The notes below the pieces were generated by a model, which did no database searches, was not told the origin of the DNA, and worked only from the letters and a program-made list of their open reading frames with translations. Below are positions 1-9,134 of a stretch of 31,475 bases of DNA, in pieces; within the stretch, counting starts at the first letter, position 1, and every line of letters begins with the position of its first letter. The position numbers were made by a program, and so were the translations under genes. This stretch comes from a virus. The DNA lies in the IMG/VR virus record IMGVR_UViG_3300020595_000123, positions 1 through 31,475 of that record, one strand, 5' to 3'.

Positions 1-826
1 AATCAACCTTATACATATCCGCAAAGGCTTGATGAATATCTCCGCTACCAAAGTCATAATCAACAAGCATAGCAGCCAAAGTAGGATGATAGGCACCAAT
101 ATCAAATTCGACAAAAATATCGTTATGCGGAATAAAACTTTTTCGGGATCCGTCTTTATGTGAAAGTGCTGCATAATTAACTCCCCTAAATTTGTTAGAA
201 GGCCTTGTCGTAAGCGTTTTATAGTTGTAACTAGTGTATACAACATCGTTTTCAACTGGGTGGAAATGTTTTTCAAATTCATCTTTATCAATTTTTATAC
301 CATTACGCTCAATTGCATTAAATACTAATGTAGCTTTATCATTATAAAACGGGTTTACTACGGTATTAACACGGTGCTCTAAATCATCATATATTTGCTC
401 GCAAACCTCATAGTGTTTAGTAATTGGCACGAGTTGATTTACCGTTAATAGATCCGGAAATCTCCTATATAATGTAGAATGAGCTGTTGTTTGTGGAAGT
501 ATATACGGAGGAGATCCTAATGTTATATCTACAAGCTGTTTTAAAATCGTGTAGTGTAAAAACTCTTTCTTATCCCTTACATATATTTTTTCTAACCCTT
601 TCAAATATAAATATACCTCATCTTCAAATACATTTTCACATTCGGGGTGGGAAACAGGTAGTATGTATCCCTTATGACCTTTAATAGGTCTTATATAGAA
701 GCCAATAATAGAGTTTTGTGATGGGTGTTGGTAAGGATTATTTGAGATAATCTCTACAAACGCTTCTTTAAAACCACTATTTTTTAAAACCTCAAATTGT
801 TCTTTATTTTCTATTAACCAAAACAT
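1..826 (-). CDS. DNA polymerase, family A type, N-terminal part (3' end beyond window)
   Basis: The minus-strand frame opens at ATG 826-824 and stays open to the window edge, giving 275 residues without the C-terminus. Near residues 206-211 a TTRPSN stretch followed by GVNYAAL resembles the family A pattern T-GR-S..PNLQNIP. Around residue 242 FDIGAYHPTL stands where motif A (DYSQIELR) is expected, and GDIHQAF near 262 matches the DIHxxxA segment that follows motif A in Pol I enzymes. Residues 20-60 (FYIRPIKG, YILPVSHPE) look like a degenerate 3'-5' exonuclease-type fold. It would replicate phage DNA. Motif A lacks the usual glutamate, which is odd. Motifs B and C lie outside the window, so activity cannot be judged. 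The family assignment is fairly secure from the order of these segments. Confidence 0.72.
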   Translation of the reverse strand, partial: MFWLIENKEQFEVLKNSGFKEAFVEIISNNPYQHPSQNSIIGFYIRPIKGHKGYILPVSHPECENVFEDEVYLYLKGLEKIYVRDKKEFLHYTILKQLVDITLGSPPYILPQTTAHSTLYRRFPDLLTVNQLVPITKHYEVCEQIYDDLEHRVNTVVNPFYNDKATLVFNAIERNGIKIDKDEFEKHFHPVENDVVYTSYNYKTLTTRPSNKFRGVNYAALSHKDGSRKSFIPHNDIFVEFDIGAYHPTLAAMLVDYDFGSGDIHQAFADMYKVD

Positions 827-858
827 TTATTTAAATATACAACCTTTTTTTTATATTA

Positions 859-1464
859 TCACTCTTGATAAAATTGAAGATAATTAAATCTTAAAAACTT
901 TCCTAAACCATTAATTTGTAAATTTTTCTCTACAAATCCAATTTGTTTTGCATTTATTTGTCTAACATTTTCTTTTTCACCTGAGATAACCCATATTAAA
1001 GGCACTTGAAGGTATAAAGAAGAAGATAAAGAATCATTAAAATTAGAGACACTTACTTCAATATATAAATTTTGGTTTGATTTTTTAACAAAATATCTAG
1101 TAAATTCACCATTATTAATATCATCTTGGGTTAAAATAGGATAATATGAGACTGGGGTATATGGGGTTTCATTTCTGGAAGCACCGGTGATTATACTGTA
1201 ACGGGAATTGTAAGGTAAAAAACGTGGGTCTTGATTTCCTAATTCATCCCCTTCATCAAAAGATGGGGTTGGTTTTCTTTTAATAGTGGGGTTAGGTAAA
1301 GGAATTAATTCTAAATTAGGGCCATCATTAGGTTCTTTCCCACTAAAACTTTTACCATCTGAGGTGTTAAAGTAAGGGCCAGTGTAAGGTTTTTTTGTAG
1401 CAAGTTCTGCAAGAGTACCATTGCTATAAAATCCAGTTTGTATTTGGTTTTTAGGATAGTACAT
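859..1464 (-). CDS. Hypothetical virion structural protein, 201 aa
   Basis: I take ATG 1464-1462 (MYYPKNQIQTG) as the start. It sits one base after the stop codon of the upstream hub gene. A longer frame reaching 1569 would overlap that gene by about 100 bases and add an unlikely hydrophobic leader. The protein begins with a phrase rich in Tyr and Gly (TKKPYTGPYFNTSDGKSF), a style I associate with small virion proteins of marine phages. A Pro-rich middle and a beta-rich C-terminus (LYIEVSVSNF, LYLQVPLIWVIS) follow. There are no membrane segments and no enzymatic motifs. As the last gene of the baseplate cluster it is probably a baseplate or tail accessory protein. I do not recognise a named family. 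Confidence 0.7.
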   Translation of the reverse strand: MYYPKNQIQTGFYSNGTLAELATKKPYTGPYFNTSDGKSFSGKEPNDGPNLELIPLPNPTIKRKPTPSFDEGDELGNQDPRFLPYNSRYSIITGASRNETPYTPVSYYPILTQDDINNGEFTRYFVKKSNQNLYIEVSVSNFNDSLSSSLYLQVPLIWVISGEKENVRQINAKQIGFVEKNLQINGLGKFLRFNYLQFYQE

Positions 1465-1465
1465 A

Positions 1466-4400
1466 TTATGTTCGTTTACCAAATTTATCACAAGGTTTAT
1501 ACTTTGGAGACCCACTAGGATCAAAACGTAAAATTTCACCACTTTTACCAAATCTAGCAGTAGCATCACTTACGTGAATCCATTGTGGGTTATCATCATC
1601 TCCCTTTTCCCATATTAATTGACCAAAGGTTAAATTATCAGCTATCCAAGTAAATACTTCATTTAATTCCTTACCACCTTTTACAGAAACAAAATCAACG
1701 GCTTCACCAAATTGGTGTTGAGAAGTTGTAGAACCCCCAATAGCAAGATTAACAGCTTTACTTCTGTAGCAACTAGTTATTAACATTTCACCAAACTCAT
1801 TAGTAATAGGGATTAAAATATTATCATCTAATGATTTTAATGCTTTTATAACTGTAGGAGTTGGGGAATTTTCTATACCTGTTGTAGTAACTGTAAGGGT
1901 GTCTAAAGGATAACTACCATCCCAAGCAACATCGTCTATATCTACTGTTTCATCTTCAACCTCTAATTTATTTTTTCCTAAAGCTTCATCAAAGTTTTGT
2001 TCTGTAGGTAATTTAGGGACTGCTATGGTTTCTAACTTAGTATACCATTTATTATTTTGAATTTCATGTGATACACCTTTAATAATCCAAATTAATGTTT
2101 GGGGGTAATATTTAGGTAAAAATCTAGTATCAACTTCTAATTTATCATATATTCGTATCCCAGAAAGTCCTTCCATAGTAACGGAAATATTTATTGGAAG
2201 CATTCCTATTTGGTTAGTTCCTAAAGTTTGTTTATCTTCTTTTATTTGAGTTTTATTAAAAATTTCATTTTCTAATTTAATAATTTCTTGAAGCCAATCT
2301 TTTTGTAATTTTACAAATTCAGGATATCTATCTGTAGGGAAATCCTTAAATTGGTAGAAATCTTCCCTCTTATTTGTTTTATCGGATATGTCTTTACCCT
2401 TTGGGGTACCTTGAGCATAACCTAGCCAAAGATATTTTAATTGGTCCTTTAATTTAGTAATTCTTTCTTCGGTTGTAGGAACTGTTATGTTATTATTTTT
2501 TCTTAATGAATCTATTTTTTCTGGGAAGAATCTATCTTTTAATCCAGAATTCCAAGATGATAAACCAGTAGCATCTGAACCTACATTGTTACTTTGAGCC
2601 TGAGCTCCGATAGTAACTTGAGTAGCAAAATCATTAGTTAATTCTGTTTTAATATTAAAATCTGTTACAAAACTACCATCTCTTCCTACTACTGATCCTG
2701 AAGAGTTTAGGGTAGGATTAATACCATAAAGATTAATAGTAGAATTTTTAACATCTTGAGTACCATAGATAGGATTTTGATCATAAATCCTCATTATTTT
2801 ATCATCTTCTAATCTAATAGAAAGTTTATTAACTCCACCTAAACAACTATTAGCGGTTTGACATAATTCATCTACAAAATCATACAAGCTAATAGTTCCG
2901 GTTTGTTCATTTCTTAGATTTTTAATAGCATCTAAAAGATATTGGTACTCAAAATAAATATTCATTATTTTCCCATGTAAAGGAAATTCTTCTTTATGAT
3001 TATTTGGGTTTACTGTACTTTCCCAACGTTCTAACTTAACTTTTGGAAATGAAAAAACACTACCAGCATTTACTTTTCCATCCCAATCATTTGTACTATT
3101 AGCTATAGTTTTTAACTCATTTTTACTGTAAGGAAAATTAGCTCTAACCATTACTTTTGATGGATCAGCGGATACATTTATGCCTGGGTTGTACATTATA
3201 TTTTTATCTGTATCCGTATCTATATCCAAGATAGGTTCATTATCTCCTTTTGAAGTATAAAGTAATAATCTATCTTTGATAAAATCTAAAATATCCCCTA
3301 AACGAATATAAAAATAAGGTTTTTCTTGAGCAAAAGTAGCAGTAGCACTAACAATTTTTCCTATAGATGTTTCAAGTCGAGTATAATTTAAACCTTCAAT
3401 TGTATCCCCTGCTTCTTGGATTTCTACAGATGTAGTTTGAAGTCCATTCTTTTGGGTATAAACTTGATTCACGGTAATTTCTTCAGCTACTAAAATTGTT
3501 TTAAAATCAGATGAAACTTGCTTATATGAACTAGCAGCAGATCTTACATTTGTTCTTGAAAAAGAAGGGGATGCTGCTGTTGCTAAAAAAGAGGTTAATG
3601 CAGATGTTTCGTTAGGTTGGGGTTGATTGGGATTTGATGTTGTTGAAGATTTTCCTCCATATTGACCATCAATATTTAAACTTTCAATTATATCACCTTG
3701 ACTGATTAAAGATAAGCTAATTTCATAATAACCAGCTTTATTAAATTCCCAGCTAAAGTTTTTTATTTTACCAAAAAACGCATCGTAATTACCATTAGAT
3801 TTTTCTCTACGTTTCTCTATTAATTGTAAGAATTGGTTAGGATTATCACTAATAACTTTATCACCATTTTTACCCGAAAGAAATATGGGTAGAAGGCTTG
3901 TTACACCTTCAGCATTAGGATTTGAAACATATTTATCATCATTATTAAAGTAAATAGAATTACCCCATTCTATAAACATAGAATAACCAATTCTACAATA
4001 TAAACTATCAATAAGGGAAAATTGTTTTTCGTTATTAGCTCTAATAGTTACTGAGGCTTCTCTTAAGGAACCCATATTACGGGACTTAATATTAAAAGAA
4101 GTTATACCAGGCATAGCACTTAAACCAAAACTAGTTCCACCAAATCCGTAAGCAGAATTATTTAATATAGAATCGGATGTTGCTAAACCCGAACGATAAT
4201 AGGGGTTTGAATATGAGCCTGAAGAGTTGACTTCAAAATAAGCAGTACCACCAAATAATACTATATTATTGGCTAATTTATTACCTAAAAAATTATCTGA
4301 GCTTCCTAAACCTAATTGTTGGAGACGTTTAGTACCATCATCAGCTAACTTTAATACTAAAACCTCTTCATTTTCAGGGTTAGGACCTGCTCCCCCATCT

Positions 4401-4645
4401 TGAGTAGTATCATTAGGAGCAGAAACAAAATTAGTTCTTGAAGAAGGTAAGTAGTATGGAGTATTTTCAATATTAACAGAAGAAGCTAATGCCACATAAG
4501 CAGATTTAGCATTTTGCCAAACAATCTCTTGATTATCTTTTTGAATTTTACCTAAACGTTCTTGCCTTTGAGCAACTTGTTTATCTACGTAAGGTTTAAA
4601 AGGCCCTCCTAGTAAATTAGTACCTTCGAAATTACTATCTGCCAT
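1466..4645 (-). CDS. Baseplate hub protein with C-terminal M15 peptidase domain
   Basis: This 1059-residue protein has a long structural region (about residues 1-900). It contains a segment typical of phage hub proteins, MPGITSFNIKSRNMGSLREA, followed by alternating beta strands. The C-terminal 120 residues form a peptidase M15 (D-Ala-D-Ala carboxypeptidase-like) domain. Visible motifs are SCYRS (about 959-963), SQHQFGEAVD with the zinc ligands H977 and D984, and WIHVS with H1024. In this family such domains cleave peptide cross-links of peptidoglycan. Its position after the gp53-like gene, and the fusion of structural and wall-cutting parts, suggest a hub or spike that opens the cell wall during injection, analogous in role to T4 gp5 with its lysozyme. 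The hub role of the N-terminal part is inferred. The M15 call is strong. Confidence 0.82.
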   Translation of the reverse strand: MADSNFEGTNLLGGPFKPYVDKQVAQRQERLGKIQKDNQEIVWQNAKSAYVALASSVNIENTPYYLPSSRTNFVSAPNDTTQDGGAGPNPENEEVLVLKLADDGTKRLQQLGLGSSDNFLGNKLANNIVLFGGTAYFEVNSSGSYSNPYYRSGLATSDSILNNSAYGFGGTSFGLSAMPGITSFNIKSRNMGSLREASVTIRANNEKQFSLIDSLYCRIGYSMFIEWGNSIYFNNDDKYVSNPNAEGVTSLLPIFLSGKNGDKVISDNPNQFLQLIEKRREKSNGNYDAFFGKIKNFSWEFNKAGYYEISLSLISQGDIIESLNIDGQYGGKSSTTSNPNQPQPNETSALTSFLATAASPSFSRTNVRSAASSYKQVSSDFKTILVAEEITVNQVYTQKNGLQTTSVEIQEAGDTIEGLNYTRLETSIGKIVSATATFAQEKPYFYIRLGDILDFIKDRLLLYTSKGDNEPILDIDTDTDKNIMYNPGINVSADPSKVMVRANFPYSKNELKTIANSTNDWDGKVNAGSVFSFPKVKLERWESTVNPNNHKEEFPLHGKIMNIYFEYQYLLDAIKNLRNEQTGTISLYDFVDELCQTANSCLGGVNKLSIRLEDDKIMRIYDQNPIYGTQDVKNSTINLYGINPTLNSSGSVVGRDGSFVTDFNIKTELTNDFATQVTIGAQAQSNNVGSDATGLSSWNSGLKDRFFPEKIDSLRKNNNITVPTTEERITKLKDQLKYLWLGYAQGTPKGKDISDKTNKREDFYQFKDFPTDRYPEFVKLQKDWLQEIIKLENEIFNKTQIKEDKQTLGTNQIGMLPINISVTMEGLSGIRIYDKLEVDTRFLPKYYPQTLIWIIKGVSHEIQNNKWYTKLETIAVPKLPTEQNFDEALGKNKLEVEDETVDIDDVAWDGSYPLDTLTVTTTGIENSPTPTVIKALKSLDDNILIPITNEFGEMLITSCYRSKAVNLAIGGSTTSQHQFGEAVDFVSVKGGKELNEVFTWIADNLTFGQLIWEKGDDDNPQWIHVSDATARFGKSGEILRFDPSGSPKYKPCDKFGKRT

Positions 4646-4648
4646 AAC

Positions 4649-4942
4649 TTACTCATTTATATTTAAAGCATTTAATACAAAAGATAAATTACCAGGAATT
4701 CTAATTTGTACACCTGAAGGAGGGTACATAGAACCTACAAACTCAGGGTTTGCTGATGAGATTACCCACCAAAAGCTAGCATCATTATAGTACTGATTAG
4801 CTAGTAGATCATATCTATCCTCATCCGTAGTAATAACATATAAATCATTATCATTACGTGGAATTTCAACGTATCTATTACTAATGTAATAACGTTTTCC
4901 TTCAGTACTTTTTTTAATTAATGTGTTACTATATCTTCCCAT
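4649..4942 (-). CDS. Baseplate wedge protein, gp53/LysM-like
   Basis: This is a 97-residue protein. The core reads DRYDLLANQYYNDASFWW, then a short loop, then YPPSGVQIRIP. This is the pattern of phage LysM-like baseplate proteins (tail protein X and T4 gp53), in which a small domain is followed by a Pro-rich strand. Its ATG overlaps the stop codon of the upstream 638-residue gene (TAATG), and the hub-peptidase gene starts four bases after its own stop, so the three are translationally coupled. Size and context fit a small wedge or hub linker. The exact T4 counterpart is inferred. Confidence 0.7.
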   Translation of the reverse strand: MGRYSNTLIKKSTEGKRYYISNRYVEIPRNDNDLYVITTDEDRYDLLANQYYNDASFWWVISSANPEFVGSMYPPSGVQIRIPGNLSFVLNALNINE

Positions 4943-6858
4943 TAAAATGGATTTGTTTGATTAAATATATCTAATGCACCTTGGGCTTGTCCTATAACAT
5001 CTATAAACTCTTCATTATCTTCTTCAGGGATTTCTTCAAGTTCAACTTCACTAATAGCTAAATCTGGTAAAGGTTCCTGAGGGTTTGGTATTACTACAGC
5101 GTTGGGAACTCCTAAATCATATAAATTTTGATTTGCTTCTGTTCCATTAGCTAATTGTATAAATTTTTGTTTAATATTATTTTTACCAAATATACCATCT
5201 TTATTTGTAGTATCAAAAGGTGAACCTATAGTTTGTGGTAAGAATCTTTGAATTGGTTTAAATTCAACAGAAACATTAATAATGTGAGTTAATTCTTTTA
5301 CTGCGGGGTCTCTGTATGTATTACCACCTACATCGGAGATAGATTGGTTTGATGAAGGAATGCCTATTTCCCACGGGGAATCAGTAGGCATTGTATAACT
5401 TAAAGATGTAATTACACCAGGTTGTTCAAAGAAATAACCACCAATAGTTAATTGATGAATATTACCTCTCATAAATCCATTTTCACTAAAATTTGGTGCT
5501 AGTGTTGATTGAAGGTAATTTAGTTTTTGGTACATTATAGATAACTCAGGTTTTGATTGAGCTACTACTTGGAAACCAAAACTTACACTTCTAGTAAATC
5601 CTTCGTAATTAAAGAATTCTTCACCTCTACCTAAATATTTAAAACTACCCCAACTAGCACCCATATTATCTGTAATAGCACCATCAAAGAATGCTGGGAA
5701 GTGAACAAAGGTTTTTCGTTTTGGATTATCTGGGTTAATTACTGCAAATCTAAATTTAACAAAATCATTTACAGCATCATTTTGTTGTGTAACATTATCA
5801 GCATTGTACATATACAATGCATTAATTTTATTTACTACATTTGTTTTACCTGTAGTTGGGTCTACAGCACCTGAAGAGTAGTTACTTCTATTAAGAGCAG
5901 GATTACCCGGATTACCTGCGTTTACTCTTTTTTCAAAGTTTTTCTGGTTATAATCTGGGGCATTAGTTAAAGTACCATTTCTTCTAGCTATATCATGTTG
6001 AGTAACACCAACAACTTTAGAAGTAATTTTTTTTCTAAAATCTACAGCTTTACCTGTTGTTCTAAATGAATTAAGGCTACTTAATTTATTTAATTCAGTA
6101 TTAGTAAGAGTAGCTCCTCCTTTACCAAAGAAAAATGGGCGATCACCTGTAAATAATGGGTTATTAATACCTGTTCTAGTACCATCTTTAGCAAAACTAA
6201 TAATAGTATTAATAGAAGCAACATCAGTACCTGCGTTAGGTCCTCCTAAATAAGAGAATAAAGGACCAAATGTTTGGTTTCTTACAAATTTTTTATCAAG
6301 GGTTAAAAGTCTTGAATTATTTCTTAATGCAGGGTTAGTTCTACTAATTAAATTTGTATATTGGGGTCTACTAAATGCTATATTATTTCCTGTTGGGTCT
6401 GTACCCTGTTTATTAGGGTGAGTACCAATAAGATTTCCTATAGGACCTGCTGCTAAGAATGTAGATAATGGAGTATATACACCATCATTTAATCTTGCCC
6501 TATTAGCTGTTCTTGTTATAGTGTTATATCCAGCAAATATATTTACTCCCGTCATTGATAGGAGATTTTGTTTTGCTAAAAATTGTATACCATTTGGAGA
6601 TTTAATATCAGTAAACATTTTACCTAACCTTACAACATCTGTAGAAGCATCTACAAAAGCACTTGCTCCACCCCTTAAAATAAAATCACTACCATTTCCT
6701 ATAGCAAAGCGATTAGGGGTTGGGGCTAAAAAATCAGCTCCAATAGGTGTTGATATATAAGGTTGATTACTCCACCCACCAGCAGGTCTATCTCCTGGAT
6801 TGTTAGGGGAGCCAAATCTTAGAGATCTAAGGTCGGTTTTTAAGTCTACTAACGGCAT
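4942..6858 (-). CDS. Baseplate/tail structural protein, 638 aa
   Basis: The N-terminal half is rich in Asn, Gly and Pro and contains KSPNGIQFLAKQNLLSMTGV, a phrase I associate with baseplate proteins of environmental T4-like phages. The middle (about residues 360-530) is a beta-rich domain. It includes FVKFRFAVINPDNP, FFDGAITDNMGASW, GRGEEFFNYEGFTRSVSF, KLNYLQSTLAPNF and GFMRGNIHQLTIGGYF. These resemble tail-tube-like or tube-initiator proteins. The last 45 residues are acidic. It lies between the tape-measure end of the cluster and gp53/hub, which suggests a baseplate component at the tube base. No catalytic motif is visible. A structural role is likely but its exact homologue is uncertain. 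Confidence 0.72.
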   Translation of the reverse strand: MPLVDLKTDLRSLRFGSPNNPGDRPAGGWSNQPYISTPIGADFLAPTPNRFAIGNGSDFILRGGASAFVDASTDVVRLGKMFTDIKSPNGIQFLAKQNLLSMTGVNIFAGYNTITRTANRARLNDGVYTPLSTFLAAGPIGNLIGTHPNKQGTDPTGNNIAFSRPQYTNLISRTNPALRNNSRLLTLDKKFVRNQTFGPLFSYLGGPNAGTDVASINTIISFAKDGTRTGINNPLFTGDRPFFFGKGGATLTNTELNKLSSLNSFRTTGKAVDFRKKITSKVVGVTQHDIARRNGTLTNAPDYNQKNFEKRVNAGNPGNPALNRSNYSSGAVDPTTGKTNVVNKINALYMYNADNVTQQNDAVNDFVKFRFAVINPDNPKRKTFVHFPAFFDGAITDNMGASWGSFKYLGRGEEFFNYEGFTRSVSFGFQVVAQSKPELSIMYQKLNYLQSTLAPNFSENGFMRGNIHQLTIGGYFFEQPGVITSLSYTMPTDSPWEIGIPSSNQSISDVGGNTYRDPAVKELTHIINVSVEFKPIQRFLPQTIGSPFDTTNKDGIFGKNNIKQKFIQLANGTEANQNLYDLGVPNAVVIPNPQEPLPDLAISEVELEEIPEEDNEEFIDVIGQAQGALDIFNQTNPF

Positions 6859-6862
6859 TTAA

Positions 6863-7078
6863 TTATCCTGGTAAGTTATCTGTATACTTAGGAGGAGTTA
6901 AACCATCTAAATCTAATGTAGAAGGTTGTGGTTTTTTCTGCATGTTTGGATTACCATTGATCGAATATTGATCATGCAATGGTGATAAATCACTTGCACC
7001 AGGCATATTAGCAGGAGTAGCTCCATTAAATGAAGTTAAATTTGAACCGTTGTTTGTTAATTTATTTAATAATCCCAT
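6863..7078 (-). CDS. Small hypothetical protein, 71 aa
   Basis: This is a short Asn- and Pro-rich protein with no predicted helical core. It contains ASDLSPLHDQYSINGNP in the middle and ends in PPKYTDNLPG. ATG 7078 lies 13 bases after a promoter-like element, and the next gene begins four bases after its stop. It is therefore probably the first cistron of the baseplate unit. It looks largely unstructured, as a small peptide clamp or linker in the baseplate might be. I do not recognise a function. Confidence 0.6.
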   Translation of the reverse strand: MGLLNKLTNNGSNLTSFNGATPANMPGASDLSPLHDQYSINGNPNMQKKPQPSTLDLDGLTPPKYTDNLPG

Positions 7079-7091
7079 AATATTATGTTTT

Positions 7092-7103
7092 GTTATAAAT
7101 ATT
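7092..7103 (-). promoter_or_regulatory. Candidate promoter element (sense AATATTTATAAC)
   Basis: The plus strand reads GTTATAAATATT. In the sense direction it ends 13 bases before the ATG at 7078 and would serve the baseplate unit. It is one of a set of near-identical elements in front of genes in this window. Confidence 0.5.
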
Positions 7104-7108
7104 AAATT

Positions 7109-9100
7109 TTAAAGTTTACTATAGCTTAATGATTCAGCATATCCAACTTTTGATGAGTCCATGTAAACATTTGAGTCTTTTTGAGCTATTTGTTCTAGTA
7201 CAGATAACATTTTACTATCACCACCCCCACCTTTACTAATATTAGGTGATACTGCTAAGTTATCACCTTTAGCTGTCATAGCCATTTTACCATATGAATC
7301 GGTAATAGTAAAAGGACCACGTGAAGAATCTGCTATACCATCTTGAACCATCTGAGTAGAAGAAGCAACTAAAGCTCCTAAAGCTCCTGTTGCTGCTAAA
7401 GCTAGAGGTAAACCAAAAGGACCCGCCATAAACGAACCTTCAAAAATTTTAGCATAAGCAGTTATTAAACCTTTTACAGCTACTGCTGCTTGTAAAGCTG
7501 CTATACCTCCTAAAACACCTAATAAAGCACCAGCTGCAGCTTTTGATTCTGATATAGCGGCAACCATTGAAGCGAAACCATCAATTATTGGGGATAAAAT
7601 AGTAGCAATATCTCCTACGACACCTTTAATTTTTTCTAATGATGCTTCAAATTTTTCACTTGCACTTTGGGCCTGCATTTGTTGATATGATTGTTCACCA
7701 TACTTTTCAATGAAATCGTCTTGAGATAAATTTAATAATTCTTGTTGCATTACCATTTGAGCTAACTCATCACGAGACATACCTAAAGCATCAGCCGCTG
7801 CTTGTTGTTGAATTCTATTACCTGTAGCGAATGCTTCTGTAATTTCAGAATTTTTAGCAATTTCTTCTGAAAGTCCTGCTAAATCATTATCTAATGCTAA
7901 TTGTCTAGCTTTATCAAGGTTGATTTCTTTTCCAGTTAGCATCTGGAATTTTAATTCGTTTTCGATTGAGGTTTCAAATTCTAATAATGAACCCGCAATT
8001 TTATCTACTCCTTCTAAACTTAAACCTAAAGCTCTAGCTTCAGTAGCAGCTTCAGCTAATAATTGAGGAGACATTCCTAATGACACTACAATTGAAGCAG
8101 AAGCAGTAGCTATATCATTTAAAACTGCTTTAGCACTAATAGCACTATTTCTTTGTCTATTAACAGCATTAACAGTTTCTACTGTATTTTCTAAAACTCC
8201 TTCTGTATCTTCACCTTGGATTCTAGCTAGTAGTGATAATTGGGAAGCTTCTTTTACTCCTAATCCTAACTGTTTAGTTAGCATTGTCATAGTAATTAAA
8301 GTATCACCCCCAAAATCTGAAATTAAACCTGTAGTTGCTGCTAAATCTGTAAAGGATTTATTTAAATCTTTTGATGTAATTAAAACATCTTGAGATTCTA
8401 AAGCTGTTATTGCTAAACTATTCTGAAGTTGGTATGCTGATTCATAACTAATTCCTAGATTTTTTTGTAGATTAGCTATATTATCACTACCTGCTAATGC
8501 AGCTTTAGCTAAACCTATTATAGCACCTTCAGATAATATAGAAAGTTTTTCAGTATTTGTTAAATCCTCATTTAATAATTGAGCAGCTAATCCTGATTTA
8601 TCAAGAGATATTAAATAATCCATAGCTGTTTGAGCTATATTTCCTAAAATACCCCTACGAAGAATATCTTGTTTTATTTGTTCTCCTGTTGTCTTTCTTT
8701 GTGCTTCAGCTTGATCAGCTATCTCTTCATAATTAAAAACATCTTCAGCACTAATCTCTATACCTTTAGAACGAAGAGTATTAATAGCTTCACTTGCTAT
8801 TTTTCTGGCTCTATCTGCTTTTTCTTGTTCTCTAGCATATTCTTTTTGGGCAACGGCACCTTTTTTGCCTCCTTTAGCTATTTCTTCTTGTAAAGCAAGT
8901 TGTTTTTGGTTTGATTTAACAATAGCTTCTGTTGCCTTAGTTAAATCATTACTATAGGTTTTAACTACTTTTTTAGTAGCAGCATCAAATCCTTCAGTTT
9001 CTTGGGCTGCTAAATTTAAATTAGCAGTAATATCACGAAGTAACTCATTCGTTGCTTCAAATTCTTCCCTTAATTTTTTTGCTTCGTCAGATGTAGCCAT
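7109..9100 (-). CDS. Tail tape measure protein
   Basis: The protein has 663 residues. The N-terminal third is charged, heptad-rich coiled coil (for example LREEFEATNELLRDITANL and KADRARKIASEAINTLRSK). The middle is rich in Ala, Leu, Glu and Gln. A hydrophobic Ala/Gly/Leu stretch at about residues 521-580 (AAAGALLGVLGGIAALQAAV and onward) looks like membrane-inserting helices. This combination is typical of tape measure proteins, which set tail length inside the tube and help pass DNA through the membrane. It follows the gp26/gp51-like frameshift pair, the classical position for a tape measure. At about 2 kb it implies a short to medium contractile tail. The start ATG 9100 follows a promoter-like element by 13 bases. 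Confidence 0.85.
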   Translation of the reverse strand: MATSDEAKKLREEFEATNELLRDITANLNLAAQETEGFDAATKKVVKTYSNDLTKATEAIVKSNQKQLALQEEIAKGGKKGAVAQKEYAREQEKADRARKIASEAINTLRSKGIEISAEDVFNYEEIADQAEAQRKTTGEQIKQDILRRGILGNIAQTAMDYLISLDKSGLAAQLLNEDLTNTEKLSILSEGAIIGLAKAALAGSDNIANLQKNLGISYESAYQLQNSLAITALESQDVLITSKDLNKSFTDLAATTGLISDFGGDTLITMTMLTKQLGLGVKEASQLSLLARIQGEDTEGVLENTVETVNAVNRQRNSAISAKAVLNDIATASASIVVSLGMSPQLLAEAATEARALGLSLEGVDKIAGSLLEFETSIENELKFQMLTGKEINLDKARQLALDNDLAGLSEEIAKNSEITEAFATGNRIQQQAAADALGMSRDELAQMVMQQELLNLSQDDFIEKYGEQSYQQMQAQSASEKFEASLEKIKGVVGDIATILSPIIDGFASMVAAISESKAAAGALLGVLGGIAALQAAVAVKGLITAYAKIFEGSFMAGPFGLPLALAATGALGALVASSTQMVQDGIADSSRGPFTITDSYGKMAMTAKGDNLAVSPNISKGGGGDSKMLSVLEQIAQKDSNVYMDSSKVGYAESLSYSKL

Positions 9101-9113
9101 AGTTTATCTATAT

Positions 9114-9134
9114 GTTATAAATATTATTTATAAC
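9114..9134. promoter_or_regulatory. Candidate promoter element inside a perfect inverted repeat
   Basis: The plus strand reads GTTATAAATA, one central base, then TATTTATAAC: a 10-base perfect inverted repeat. The sense element AATATTTATAAC ends 13 bases before the tape measure ATG (9100). The stop codon of the gp51-like frame (9124-9126) lies inside it. The second arm also gives a sense-strand TATAAATA, identical to the T4 late -10 sequence. Confidence 0.5.

Noticed and set aside
487-684. Plus-strand small frame opposite the polymerase
   Set aside because: It lies fully antisense to a well supported coding region and has no recognisable features.
1464-1569. Upstream extension of the 201-residue gene to an ATG at 1569
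   Set aside because: It would overlap the hub-peptidase gene's catalytic end by about 100 bases and add a low-quality hydrophobic leader. ATG 1464, right after the hub stop codon, is the better start.
6521-8893. Small plus-strand frames opposite the baseplate protein and tape measure
   Set aside because: They are antisense to strong genes, with odd composition and no start signals.
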